Below are positions 47,801 to 61,100 of a stretch of 64,000 nt of DNA, in pieces. The stretch comes from Pteria penguin. Its lineage: Eukaryota; Mollusca; Bivalvia; Pterioida; Pteriidae. The position numbers were made by a program, and so were the translations under genes. The notes beneath the pieces were generated by a model. That model had not been told where the DNA came from. It was given only the letters and a program-made list of their open reading frames with translations, and did no database searches. The stretch's first letter is position 1; every line of letters starts with the position of its first letter. Where the stretch lies: contig CM068592.1 of NCBI GenBank assembly GCA_035048485.1, forward strand, positions 30,936,001 to 31,000,000. Direction: 5' to 3'.

Positions 47801-50800
47801 CATATTCCTAGCAGTGGATTACTACTTTATTAGAAATTTCGAAATCTTTAGATGCTTTTTTATAATCGAAATGTATATTGTATTAGCAGTAGCAAAATCG
47901 ATATTGGTATTTAACATTAGAGGGGGAACCTTATATATGGACGTTTTGGAAAGAAAATAACAGGAAGCAATCAATAATTAATGACAACTTTCCTATATAC
48001 ATTTTATAAACTTGGATGAAAGCGCAGTTTCTCTCTCTTTCTCTCTCTCCTCAGCTTATATTGGCAAGTCATAAATTCATAACTTACATTAAATACTCGG
48101 AATACCTTGCCCTTAAACATCACTCTCGTTTGTTCCACACTTTTTGTTTTCTCAACATTGAAGTGTTAAGCATAAATACAGAAGAAGTTTGGCTTTAAAT
48201 GATATCTGTTACTTGAACGTCGGAAACTTAAAAGCCTACCTATTATCATCGCCGGATCAGAGAGAGATTTACGTCAATTGTTCTTTGTGAACACGAGAGC
48301 TTCAGAGTTATAAAGGGTAATTTATCATAATACTAGTTAGATATTCTCGTTAACGTACAATTCAAAGAAAATCTAGATGTTTTACTTAACAATAACAGAA
48401 CGCCCTCAAAAGTTGTCTCGAGAAATTCAATAAAAGATGAAAAGTTGTAGTATTCTCTAGGAATGTTGTAAGATAACGTGAAGATACTGGCTAAAATTCA
48501 ATTATCCACAGATCATGCCTTCAGGGAAATCTTGTCGTCGGTATTAGACTAGCTATTTAAAGGAATCGTTTCCTTCCAATCTATCAAGTAAGGTAGTCAT
48601 AGGATTTGTTTACATATTATAGATATAAGAATTCTGAGTGATTTTTTCCCGGAAAAGTAAATAGTACAATGTATTGGAGAGGGAAGGGATATAGGGTATA
48701 AAGGATAGGAGAGGGAAGGGATATAGGATGTAAAGGATAAGAGAGGAAAGGGATATAGAATATAAAGGATAGTATAGGAAAGGGATATAGGATATAAAGG
48801 ATAGGCGAGGAAAGGAATATAGAATATAAAGGATAGTATAGGAAAGGGATATAGGATATAAAGGATAGGCGAGGAAAGGGATATAGAATATAAAGGATAG
48901 GAGAGGGAAAGGATATAGAATATAAAGGATAAGAGAGAGAAGGGATATAGGGTATAAAGGATAGAAGAGGGAAGGGATATAGAATGTTAAGGATAGGAGA
49001 GGAAAGGGATATAGAATATTAAGGATGGGAGAGGAAAGGGATATAGAATATAAAGGATAGGAGAGAGAAGGGATATAGAATATAAAGGATAGTGTAGGAA
49101 AGGGATATAGGATATAAAGGATAGGAAAATGAAGGAGATATAGAATATAAAGGTATTCGATTCCATTGAAATCAATCCGTCATTGTTTTATAGATGCTAT
49201 TCACCATTCACTTCTTTTTTGTCAATACAAAATAGCTGTTATAATTGATCAAAATACATTTTAAATTATAGCTACTTGTATAACTACAAAAGCTTTCAAA
49301 CTAAATAAAAAACGAAAGTGCCTTCAACGTTACCCAGATTTTACATCTTGCCTCTTGTTACTTTGAAGTCTTTCAGTTCATGTAATTTGTGTGGCAATGC
49401 ACACCAAGGTTATCTTTTCCAGTAAGCACGCACACGCTTCGTTTAATGTGAGCATCGCGCATGTAATTGTCGATTTCCTTGACGTTGCTAGAAAAAAAAT
49501 ACTTCGGCAGCTTGTAGTATTTTGCTCTCAAAATGGTCAATTTTGAGTTACATGTTGGGAAGGAAGGAAACGTGTTTCATTATTCAGGGGAAATCATAAT
49601 TTTCTGTTTCAATGATTAAAAATACAAACGGTGTATTTTTCTTTAAATTGAAATAACGCACACTATTTGCATGATAGAAGAGGTAGATTCAGTCACGTCA
49701 GTGGTGCAGGAAGCAAGATTGGCCGAAGGGAACCACTCGCTTTCGATATGGACGCCGGCAGATATTCCCATTTGCTGAACAGATATTCGAACTCGGACGT
49801 AACGGAAATGCTAAGCTTGCATACAATGAGTACAAGTGTAAGGCTTTGAATGGCCAACCAAGCCGGTGTGGCCCAGTGAATAAGGTACTCGGCCTGTGAC
49901 CGAAAGTTTCCGGGTACGATTCCAGCCGTGGGCACACCGGTGTTCTGTCTTTCGGATGAGACAGTAAAAACCGAGGTCCCGTGTCACGGTAGACATGGCA
50001 CGTAAAAGATCCCTCACTGCTTCCGATGGGTCCGTTGCAAAGGTGGAAATTTGTATGGGATGCTTTAGGCAGATGCTGTCACCATGTACGTGAAATAATT
50101 GTAAAGTGACGTAAAACAATAATCAATCAATCAATTAAATGGCCATCTCGGACACCGAAATTTCGAAAGTTCATGGGGGTGTTACTTGCTTGCTTTCCTT
50201 CAAAGAGGATGGTGTACCACAGGTCCGATCTGTAGTCTAGCATCTGTTAAGGGTATTAAAAGACGACTAGAAAATACGTATGATGTAGAAGAAAATGTAG
50301 ATAATTAGCTAAGCGTCGGCAGAATTCTGTCCAAGAACAACACCATTAATCAGTTATTGTTGGCACTTTCTGTGTTAGTTTATTGTGGGTAAAACGTCCA
50401 GAATGATAATGTGTAATTAATTAGGTCGTGAATATTGCCTCATTAATCAAGTTGTATGGATTAACTTTGATGAGTACTGAGCGTATGTTGTAATTACTTG
50501 TCTTATCAGAAACATAGCTCAGAGCATTTACCTTCTAACCAATCAACAAACCCCCCCCCCCGCCCCTTTTCCCCACTCTCCGTTGCACATAGAAATAAAT
50601 ATTGATAAATATAAAATGTAGAAGGCTAAAAATTAATGTCTAGTGTATCGTGACTGTTTTAGGGTAGATAAGGGTATTATTTCCATCCATCCCACGCGCT
50701 TCCTTTCTCCCAAATGCAACCAGTTTGTTTCCATCTTTCTGCCTACTTTCACTGCCCCTTCTTTTAAGTGCGACATTCGGGATTTTTAGGGGATTGAAGA

Positions 50801-53297
50801 GAAAAATACAGAAATTAAATGCATTAAAATTGTAACATTACAATAAAATGCCATTTTAAAACGTAAACACGATGACTAAATCAGCGTTGCGGCGGGGATT
50901 GAGACACGACTTGTTTCGATTTTCTTTTTTTTTTTAAGTCTTTGATATAATATCGATATACATGTAATAGTTATATGTATTGTATTCTTTGTTTTGTGAT
51001 TTTGTAGACTGTGGATCATTGTTATTACCATGGTTACGTGAGGAAGGATGAATGGTCTAGTGTAGCAGTCAGCACATGCCATGGTATCAGGTATGTAAGC
51101 TAGCAGTGTAAGCATGCACAATCTGATGATAAAATGATGTAGTTGTTGTCAAGCACTACCTACAAATACATGTACCAATGGTCATGCTGCATGAATGTCT
51201 CTGTAAATCCATTGATACTTACTTTATTAGTCTTTTTATGCCCCCCCCCCCCCCCAGACAGGGCCGGGGACGTAAGTGTTTGCTTGTACGTCCTTCTCTC
51301 CCTCCATTTTACACTTACTTTCTGGATGAGAATTATAATTCCTTGCATCTTATCAGAGCTAAATTTGTTAAAATAAAATATTATCTAAAGGTTGAGATGC
51401 TTCTAAATTTTGGGGAAATAGGTCAAAGGCTAAGGTTACCACTGCCAACAAAGGTTGCTGTTGATGATTTCCAGATCCCTATCAAGTTTGGGGTCAGTAG
51501 GTCTAAAGTGGAAAGTGGACTAAAATTATTTGTTTCCAAATGACAAATCATGCGCTATCCATCTTTCACAAACCATATTTAGATGTATTAAATCTTTGAT
51601 TCCTTTTACCTATTGCTTTAAGAATCAAAGATAAAGGTAAAGGTCACTACTAGTAATATTTCATGGGAGTTATGTTCCATGAAAATTATAATTGAAACAT
51701 GTTTGCAAGGAAAGCTTTGTTGCTGCTACGAATTAAGCGAATAGCGGGGGTATATCTTTTACATACATGCTCTCAGTTTTGAATACTGAACGAAAATAAT
51801 TTTCGGTGCAGTCTGTTTGATTAATACCATTCTACAAATTTCGTTAAAAAAACAAAAAAAAAACCCCAATGATTAGAAAACCCAAATATCCAACAAAAAT
51901 TAAAGAAAACAAGACTGTTTATTGGAGGCATATTAAAGGGTACTGCAACGATACTGCACAGTGTCGTCAGTTTAAATATGGAAAATTTGACGAAAAAGTG
52001 TGATTCGTATGAATGACATCAGTTTTCAAAATAGATCGATTTTAGTCCGTCGGGACGAAAGTCAAGAGAGCTATTGTCATACCCCGGGCGTCGTCGTCAT
52101 CGTCCGTAGACAACAATATTAACATTGATCATAACTTGTGAACAGCAAGAGATAGGACTTCTATTCTTTTTAAGTGTATTTATTCCTTGTGACAAGACCT
52201 TTCATTGGGTACCAAAATTTTACCATGTTACCCTGAAGTTTGACCTACTTTTAAAAAAACTTTAACATTGGTCATGATTTATGAACAGCTGGAGATAGGG
52301 CTTCTATACTTTACATGTGTATTCCTTGTGCCAAGACTTTCATTGGGTAACATAATTTTTGACCTTGTGACATTGACTTTGAAGTTTGACCTACTTACAA
52401 AAAACTTTTGTCATTTAAATTTGGTTGCCACTGGCGAACTCTGTTATCTTCTGACAGTTCTTGTTTTCAACCCCCTTCAAATCTCCAATGATCAAACAGA
52501 AGTAATAAAATTCTGTTTGATCATTGGAGATTTGAAGGGGGTTTTATGTATTTATTTTGGAGGAGGGGGATGGTCTTAGATATTTTTCATGTTCTGTACA
52601 TTGTAGTAAAGTTTTTCCTGTTTCTAAGTAGTACATGGTTTTTAGAAAAATTGATCTTATTATGTATCATACTGAATTTATCCAGACCATTTCCAGAAAC
52701 ATAGGTCATTTAGGTATGAACAGCTCTGCTGTCATTGATGATAAGGAATATATGAAAGCCTGTCTTTTAATTGGGCACCTGTTTATAGGTGACTGAAAGT
52801 GTTTATTTATGCATAATTTCCAAGTAATTCATATGACAGTTTGATATACGACTTCTAAGAAATGTGTAAAGTTGTATTGGTATTTATAACGCCAATGGCA
52901 ATATTCACAATATGATGATTTACAAAACTCCATCGTAAGTTCAGAACCTGATCATTATAGTATTTTGGCTTTTAGAGTAAATCTCGACCCAGGTCCAGTA
53001 TATTAGTAGGGTTGAGACGCCGCATGCCGGTAGATGGATCATTCTGAGGTATTTTGAAAGAACCGCAATGTATACTATAAATTTAAATACATATTCAAAT
53101 TCTGTTATATGTAAGTTTTCGATTTGTTCTAGTAGGCTTAGACAAAGCAGTGAGAGCTGATATTTAACTAGAAGGAAGAAAGACTGCTAGAACGTCCTTT
53201 AATTTGAGGCTTTCGTACGAATCCATAAGATATGAAGCGGTTGTATGTTGTATCATTAGAGTTGCAGCGATTCAATGATTGCACATTTAATGATCAT

Positions 53298-53392
<95 letters not shown>

Positions 53393-55096
53393 TTCAATCT
53401 TATTTTAATTTCTTTTTTTTTTTTTGCCCATTGAATAGCACCCATTTAAAGTATTTGAATAACATCGGAATCTTCTATTGTATACATGGGAAGTAACGAT
53501 AATATTCAGTGCAAATATTTGAAACACAGTGAAGCCGTCCCCTGTCATTGCGGAAGCGTTAAGATCCAAACGATTCATGTCTTATGGATTCGTACGAAAG
53601 CTTCAAAGGACGTTCAAAATTCCTTCAAGTTAAGAACTTGAAACGTAACGATATGCTTTTCAAGTACTTGAAACGCAACGATATCCTTTTCAAGTACTTG
53701 AAACGAAACAAAACTGTCTGTAGTCAAATCGGGGAAACCGTCTGTTTTAGGTGCAAGAAATTGCGCTACATTACTCATTATAAGACTGTAAGCACACGAC
53801 AAGTGCAGACGAGGAGGCTTGGTATAAATAACGTGCCTTTATGATGCAGTAGTACAATAATTCTGTGTAGAATTACAACGTACTTTACAGCTACGGCTGC
53901 ATTGTCTCTATGTCAGTAATTTCACACTTGTCATATTTAGTGATGTTCTTATTTGGATGATAAAATGTGATCAGTTGATGTTTTAGATGTAAATTGTTTG
54001 CCGATTGCAGACATTTCTGCCACTGTTCAGCATTAAATATTATTTGATTAGACCACTAAGCAATTATAAGCATTTCATTAACATCTGTTGGTAATGAGAT
54101 TTTCTCACCACTGATGCTTCAGTATGCGTAGGAAACACAGACAGCAGGAATTCAAATTACAGAACTGACTTTTATTATTCTACTATCATCTGCTAACTGT
54201 AGGAAAAGCAATCAATGTTTGGCTACTGTTCAAAGCTCCGTTAGAGTAAAAGAGGCATATATCAAAACACCAGAAAAAAATTACAGCCATTTCTGTCTCC
54301 AAAGTATTTAAATTTAAAACGGAATGGGAGGAGGTATAAAAGTGCCCTGGCTTATTCTCAGGGTTGTAAATGGCGTGTACTCCTGGCAATGACTCTGGAC
54401 TTTACCCAGAACCTTATATTATTTGACAATTTATGATCAATTAATTTTCCATAATGATTTGCTCCCCAGCAGAGTTAACACAAGATCCTGGTGACATAAT
54501 TGCATAGAGTCCCTTGTTTTATTAATTGTTTATTGCTGAACAAGAATTATGTCACTTGTATGTTGATGACCAGTTGATGCAGAATCCAGAAAATGCGGAA
54601 AAAGCCAACAATCCTCAGCAGGTACTCCATTCGGCCTTCCTGATTGGTTAACACTATCAAGGATTTCAAACAGACATGGCAGTGGTCAAAGCTATAGTAA
54701 ACTCCTGCAGCATTTAGCCCACTCAGTTGCTGACCCCACTGAAATCCATTAAAGCATAGAGTAGTTAATTATAAGGAGCGAAGTCATGAATAAATACAGA
54801 AAGTGTATATGAATACTGGTACATGTACAGTATAAATTAAATTTTGTAATTTTTATTGTAATTGTAGGGGAGTGATCCACTTACACAACGAAACATATGT
54901 GATACAGCCAATGATTGGTGGAAATGAAGGGGTAGGTACAGAAAAAAACCCCAGAAACTTACAATAAAATCAGCATTTTCAGGGTAGGTACAGAAAAAAC
55001 CCCAGAGAAACTTATGATGAAATCAGCATTCCAAAGAACAGCATGCAGTACATGGTTTAAGCTGGGCAGCATTTAGTGTATGGTTTAAGCTGAGCA

Positions 55097-55142
<46 letters not shown>

Positions 55143-58100
55143 TCATTTTGAGGTTTTGGGGTGAGGGATTGGATGGAGACTGACAAACTTAAACTATCTA
55201 TCTTGCTACCAATTTACAGGCTGAAATATTCTATAGTCCTGATTATGTATACATCCACATACAAGTATTGAGTGGCTATAGTTGCCCTGAAAATTTGCAG
55301 TATATCTTTTGTGGTTAAAATTTGAAAGAAGTCTACGAAATAAGAAGGATTTGATGCCTACTGGTATGTTCTTTTATGCTTCACAATTTGTAATATATGT
55401 ATTGAATGTCCAGAATATATTTCATAGACCTGCTTCAAGTTTGAAATACTACAACTATTCCTATGTGTAGGTCATGAATTTTGAGTGCACAACATAAATA
55501 TTAGTCTGAGCTTGTAGTTTAGTTTTCTCTTTTCCAGAAAGAGCATCCACACATTGTATTCAAGGCTTCACCATCTAAAGTTGAGACCTGTGGTAAGTTG
55601 TCATACATGTCAAGTGAAAGGATAAGTTTATTGTACATATATATAGTCCACTATTGGTAACTGGAACTTGAAGGGCCCATGTAAAACCATTAGAGTTAAG
55701 TGAAGTTCAAGTAGGGCATGTATATTTATATTCAAAAATTGAAATTACAACTGTAAAAGATAGTGCTAGTTTATGGTAGAGATTCCCGTTATTGGTGTAT
55801 AAGTAAACGAGAGTCAATTGTATATATGTATATTCTTATATTCTGTCATCTATTTGTGTTTTACCTTTCATTCTGTCATCTGTTTGTGTATTACCTCTCA
55901 TTCTGTCATCTATTTGTGTGTTACCTCTCATTCTGTCATCTATTTGTGTTTTACCTTTCATTCTGTCATCTGTTTGTGTATTACCTCTCATTCTGTCGTC
56001 TATTTGTGTGTTACCTCTCATTCTGTCATCTATTTGTGTGTTACCTCTCATTCTGTCATCTGTTTGTGTGTTACCTCTCATTGTGTCATCTATTTGTGTG
56101 TTACCTCTCATTCTGTCATCTATTTGTGTATTACCTCTCATTCTGTCATCTGTTTGTGTGTTTCCTCTCATTCTGTCATCTGTTTGTGTGTTATCTCTCA
56201 TTCTGTCATCTGTTTGTGTGTTACCTCTCATTCTGTCATCTATTTGTGTGTTACCTCTCATTCTGTCATCTGTTTGTGTGTTACCTCTCATTGTGTCATC
56301 TATTTGTGTGTTACCTCTCATTCTGTCATCTATTTGTGTATTACCTCTCATTCTGTCATCTGTTTGTGTGTTTCCTCTCATTCTGTCATCTGTTTGTGTG
56401 TTATCTCTCATTCTGTCATCTGTTTGTGTGTTACCTCTCATTCTGTCATCTGTTTGTGTGTTACATCTCATTCTGTCATCTGTTTGTGTGTTACCTCTCA
56501 TTCTGTCATCTGTTTGTGTTACCTCTCATTCTGTCATCTGTTTGTGTTACCTCTCATTCTGTCATCTGTTTGTGTTACCTCTATTTGTGTTTTACCTCTC
56601 ATTCTGTCATCTTTCTATGTGTGTTTCCTCTCATTCTATCATCTATTTGTGTGTTACCTCTAATTCTATCATCTATTTGTGTGTTACCTCTCATTCTGTC
56701 ATCTGTTTGTGCTACCTCTCATTCTGTCATCTCTCTGTCTGTATGTTTCCTCTCATTCTGTCATCTCTCTATCTGTGTGTTTCCTCTCATTCTTTCATCT
56801 CTCTATCTTTGTGTTTCCTCTCAATCTATCATCTCTCTATATGTTTGTCCCATTCTGTCATCTGTCTTTGTGTTTCCTCTCATTCTGTCATCTCTCTCTC
56901 TCTCTCTGTTTCCTCTATTTCTGCCATCTCTCTATCTGTGTGCTCCTCTCATTCTGCCATCTCTGTTTGTTTGTCCCCTTCTGTCATCTCTCTATCTGTA
57001 TCTTTTCTCTCATTCTGTCATCTCTCTATGTGTCATATCTCTATCTGTGTGCTCCTCTCATTCTGCCATCCCTCTGTATGTTTGTCCCATTCTGTTATCT
57101 CTCTATCTATATGTTTTTTCACATTCTGTCATCTCTGTATCTGTGTGTTTCCTGTTATTCTGCCATCTCTCTCTCTCTGTGTTTCCTCTCATTCTGTTAT
57201 CTCTCTATCTGTGTGTTTCTTCTCATTCTGTCATCGCTCTGTATGTTTCGTCTCATTTTGTCATCTTTCTATCTGTATGTTTCTTCACATTCTGTCATCT
57301 CTCTATCTGTGTGTTTCCTTTCATTCTGTCATCTATATGTTTGTGTGTTTCCTGTCATTTTGTGTTGGGGGACCTACATATCCTGCTTAGAATGTGACTG
57401 GGCTTACGATAAGTTTCATTGGAAACTTGTTAGCTTTTTATCTTTCTGATAAGAAAATAAAATCCAATATCCCATATAGTTGTTGGCATGTGAATGATCC
57501 CCAGGTTTGTTTTTAGTCAGTTAGGTGTCATCATGTAGGTGACAATGTATTTTGGCAGGTAGACATGGACAGCGATTTCTTTGAAAATGTTTACTGATAT
57601 AGCATGAAATAATCAACAGTTCATAGTATATATATTTATAGATTAATTAGTTTAAAAAAACATGGAGTATTAGCAAATCTGACATTTTTGTTGTCCAGGA
57701 AATGAACATGGCCAGTGGTTACCCTATGACCAGTTACACAGAGGAGAATTCTTTCAGAGAGTCAAGTTACTTAAGGCTCTGCAGGTATGTACAAATTATC
57801 TTTTGTTTCACAAATTTTCAGCCAGTTGGCCTTTGTGAAGTGAAATAAACAATATTAGATTCTAAACTATGTAAAATCCATGCTAGCATTAACAGATCAT
57901 AAGAGTAAATTACAGTATAAATTTAATGATGTAATAATTACACACATTTATGCATTTTGATACTGCGAAAAGGCCTTTGATAATATATTGATTGATTGAT
58001 TGATTATTGTTTTACGTCACTCCACGATTATTTCACGTATATGGTGACGGCATCTGCCTGATGCATTGCATACAAATTTAGACCTTTGCAACGGACCCAC

Positions 58101-61100
58101 CCAAAGCAGTGAGGGATCTTTTACGTGCCACGCCTACCGTGACTCAGGACCTTGGTTTTTACTGTCTCATCCGAAAGACAGAACACCGGTGTGCCCCGGA
58201 CGGGAGTCGAACCTGCGACCTCTCGATCACGAGCCGAGCACCTTATCCACTAGGCCACACCAGCTTCCTTTGATAATATAGAATGCTATATTAATTTAAT
58301 GAAATACAATTCTGTAAATTCTATAACTGGTTGGATAAATATATGATATTGATAAATTCAAAGTTGATTAATAACTTAGAATTTTGGAAGATTAATTTTT
58401 TTTACCAATATGCTATTTAGCAATAATTTATGAATTGTTTATTTTCAGAGGATGGGAGTGGATACAAATGGAACAGAGAAGAACATGAAGCTGGCATTAG
58501 TGCTGGATAGTAGCATGGTAGGTTTATTGGTGGTTGATTGGTGTTTTACGTCGCTTTGAACAATTTTTCTGTTATATCGCGACATGGAAGCAGGAAGTAA
58601 CCAACCTCTTGAGCGTAGTGGCGCAATCCGGGAATCAAACCTGGATCGTCGGCGCTTAACCACTACACCACTGCCCCTAACATGGTAGGTTGTTGTCTTG
58701 TATTAAATATGACATTGTAAATACCACCTCACATAAGATGTAAGAGGCTGGTGATGCTGAAGAGGAAAATATCAAGGTGTGTGCTTTATAGCGGGTGAAA
58801 CATGTAAAAGATGTCATATCTGATAGCAGAAGTAATGTATTAAGATATAACTGTAGTACATGTAACATTGTAGAACTTTACCACACAAAATGTTCTTTAG
58901 TCAAGGTTAAGAACCTGATAAGAAGTCCTGGATTTGAATATCGTTAGTTTCCAGTCCTTGGATATGAAAGTAATAACAAAATTTCCATGTCACAGTAATG
59001 GTTAGCATAAAAAAAATCCCCACTGTGCTATGCGGAAGCTTTTGCATGTATCGGAAATGATTCATCAACACCCCAGACAAATGCCTCGTTGGTATGGCAG
59101 AAATAGTGGTGTTAAACCATAATATGTAGATAATCCGAGTGAACATCTTAATGATCCTTCAGTATATTCAAGGGGTCAGTTGTATTTAAGTTTAGGGTAA
59201 AAATTGTATCTTGTATATTTCATCTGTCTATAATATACATGTATGCAGTGTAGAAAAAATCATAATATTTATTAAAATAGCATTATTTCAAAAGTTAAGA
59301 AACAAGTAAAGCTGTTATTATGTAGTTAAAACTTGTTCACATAAAAACAGGTAAAGCTGTTATTATGTGGTTAAAACTTATTCGCATACACAGACAAGAA
59401 AGAAATTATGAATGGTAATGTTTTAATGTACTTTTTCAAATTTTGCATTGAATAAAAACTGTTTTTTCTCTCAATCCTACACTTTGTTGTTTCACATGCT
59501 ACATTCAGATATTGAATTGCTGCTTTATAGATTGAATATTTGATCATACTGATTTAATAAAATGATTCTATTTTCTTAGCGCTTTTACAGTGCAGTCGAA
59601 ATATATTGCGTTGAAGTCATGAAGTATTATTTACATTACAGTACAAGAAAATCAATTTGTCAGAATCAGAGATCATCAATTATGCTTTACAGACAGTCAA
59701 CATGGTAGATCTGGTGAGCCAAAAGTTTCATTCACATTGATAAATGGCAAGGTCCATTAACTGCCTTAATTTGTCAAAATATGAAAACTTTTCTGAAATA
59801 ATTTTAAATTGGTTATCAGATGATACTTCCATATATACGCTTATTGACTACCAGAAAATGTAGTGAAGGTATAGATTTGTAGGAAAATAAATCTTCACCC
59901 CATCCAAAAAACAAACAAAACAAACATACATATATGCATTTTTGGCAATCGTAAATTATGTGCATATTCTTAACTTTAGATATGTAGAACTAAAGAATAA
60001 GAAACCTGATATAAACCTATCAATTATGGCGTCACGTAACATCATTGTATGAAAAACTTATTCAGAAGTCATTCAGCAGATTTGGAGACAAAAATGCATT
60101 TGAAATTATCTATTTAGAGATGAATTCTTTTGGTGATGATCACAATGCTGGAAGTGGGGATTAGCGAATCTGTGTCTGTGTCACTATTTATGAAATTCAA
60201 AATAAATATCTCCCCACAGAACTTAATGCTAAGGAGATATATAGTGATGCTGTTGTGTGGCCGTCTGGTCATCCAGTCATCTAGCATACTTTGTGAGTAT
60301 CTGGAGGACACATTATGTCACACAGGTTAATCAAGCTTGGTGCACTTACTGGTTATAAGGGAAAAAGAGGAACTTGAGATCAGAAATTAATGGTCAAGGA
60401 AGACCACGGGAATGCTGTTCATCTTAAATCTATTTTGACAAATCTTTATAAATACATTTTGTAATTCATTAGGACAAATCATTTTCACAATAAAACATCA
60501 TCTTAATGAAAGTTTGTGCGTAAACAAAAGGTTTCTAGTAAAAATTGTATCAAAAAAAAAATTTTAAGTACTCTGGTTGGATTTATCATGACAAACATTC
60601 GATTTTGTGAGAAAAATATAATTATTTACATGACAAGTCTGACAATAACAAAAATATCATCATAATGAGAGGAATATAAATGTTTTATTGAAAGAAAAGC
60701 ATAGTAATTTTTACTCATAAATTTATTATCTTATAATTACGTACTTGTTTATGCATGTACATTGTGTTTCTGTATTTTGTAGTATTACAAGGAACTGAGA
60801 GTGAGGACACCTGTTGTTTACCTGGAGATGTGGAGTTCAGGGGATCGATTCAAAGTTAGCACTAAACTTAGGGAACTTCTCCAAAGTTTCCTAGAGTACA
60901 GAAATACTGAACTACAAGGTCGGGTGTTTAAAGGAAACAAAAACAAAACCTTTGATTCTGCTCATTTCATAACGTAAGTCATAGTTGGGTTTTAACTATT
61001 ATGCTTTATAATTCTACGTATTTTAATTGTATTTAAAAATTAAGCAAAATAGGTGACATGTCATAAAACAAAATCAGAATTGTAAAAGAATTCTTAACTT

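Noticed and set aside
49693..50119. Overlapping minus-strand frames of 79-102 codons
   Set aside because: They lie over the type II SINE at 49857-50137 and its flank. Equivalent frames appear in other SINE copies.
55763..57397. Frames of 544, 490, 281 and 256 codons on plus and 221 on minus
   Set aside because: All are translations of a 30 bp repeat with no stops, located inside intron 7 of the ADAM-like gene. The peptides are ten-residue repeats in several frames at once, as expected for a satellite and not for a protein.
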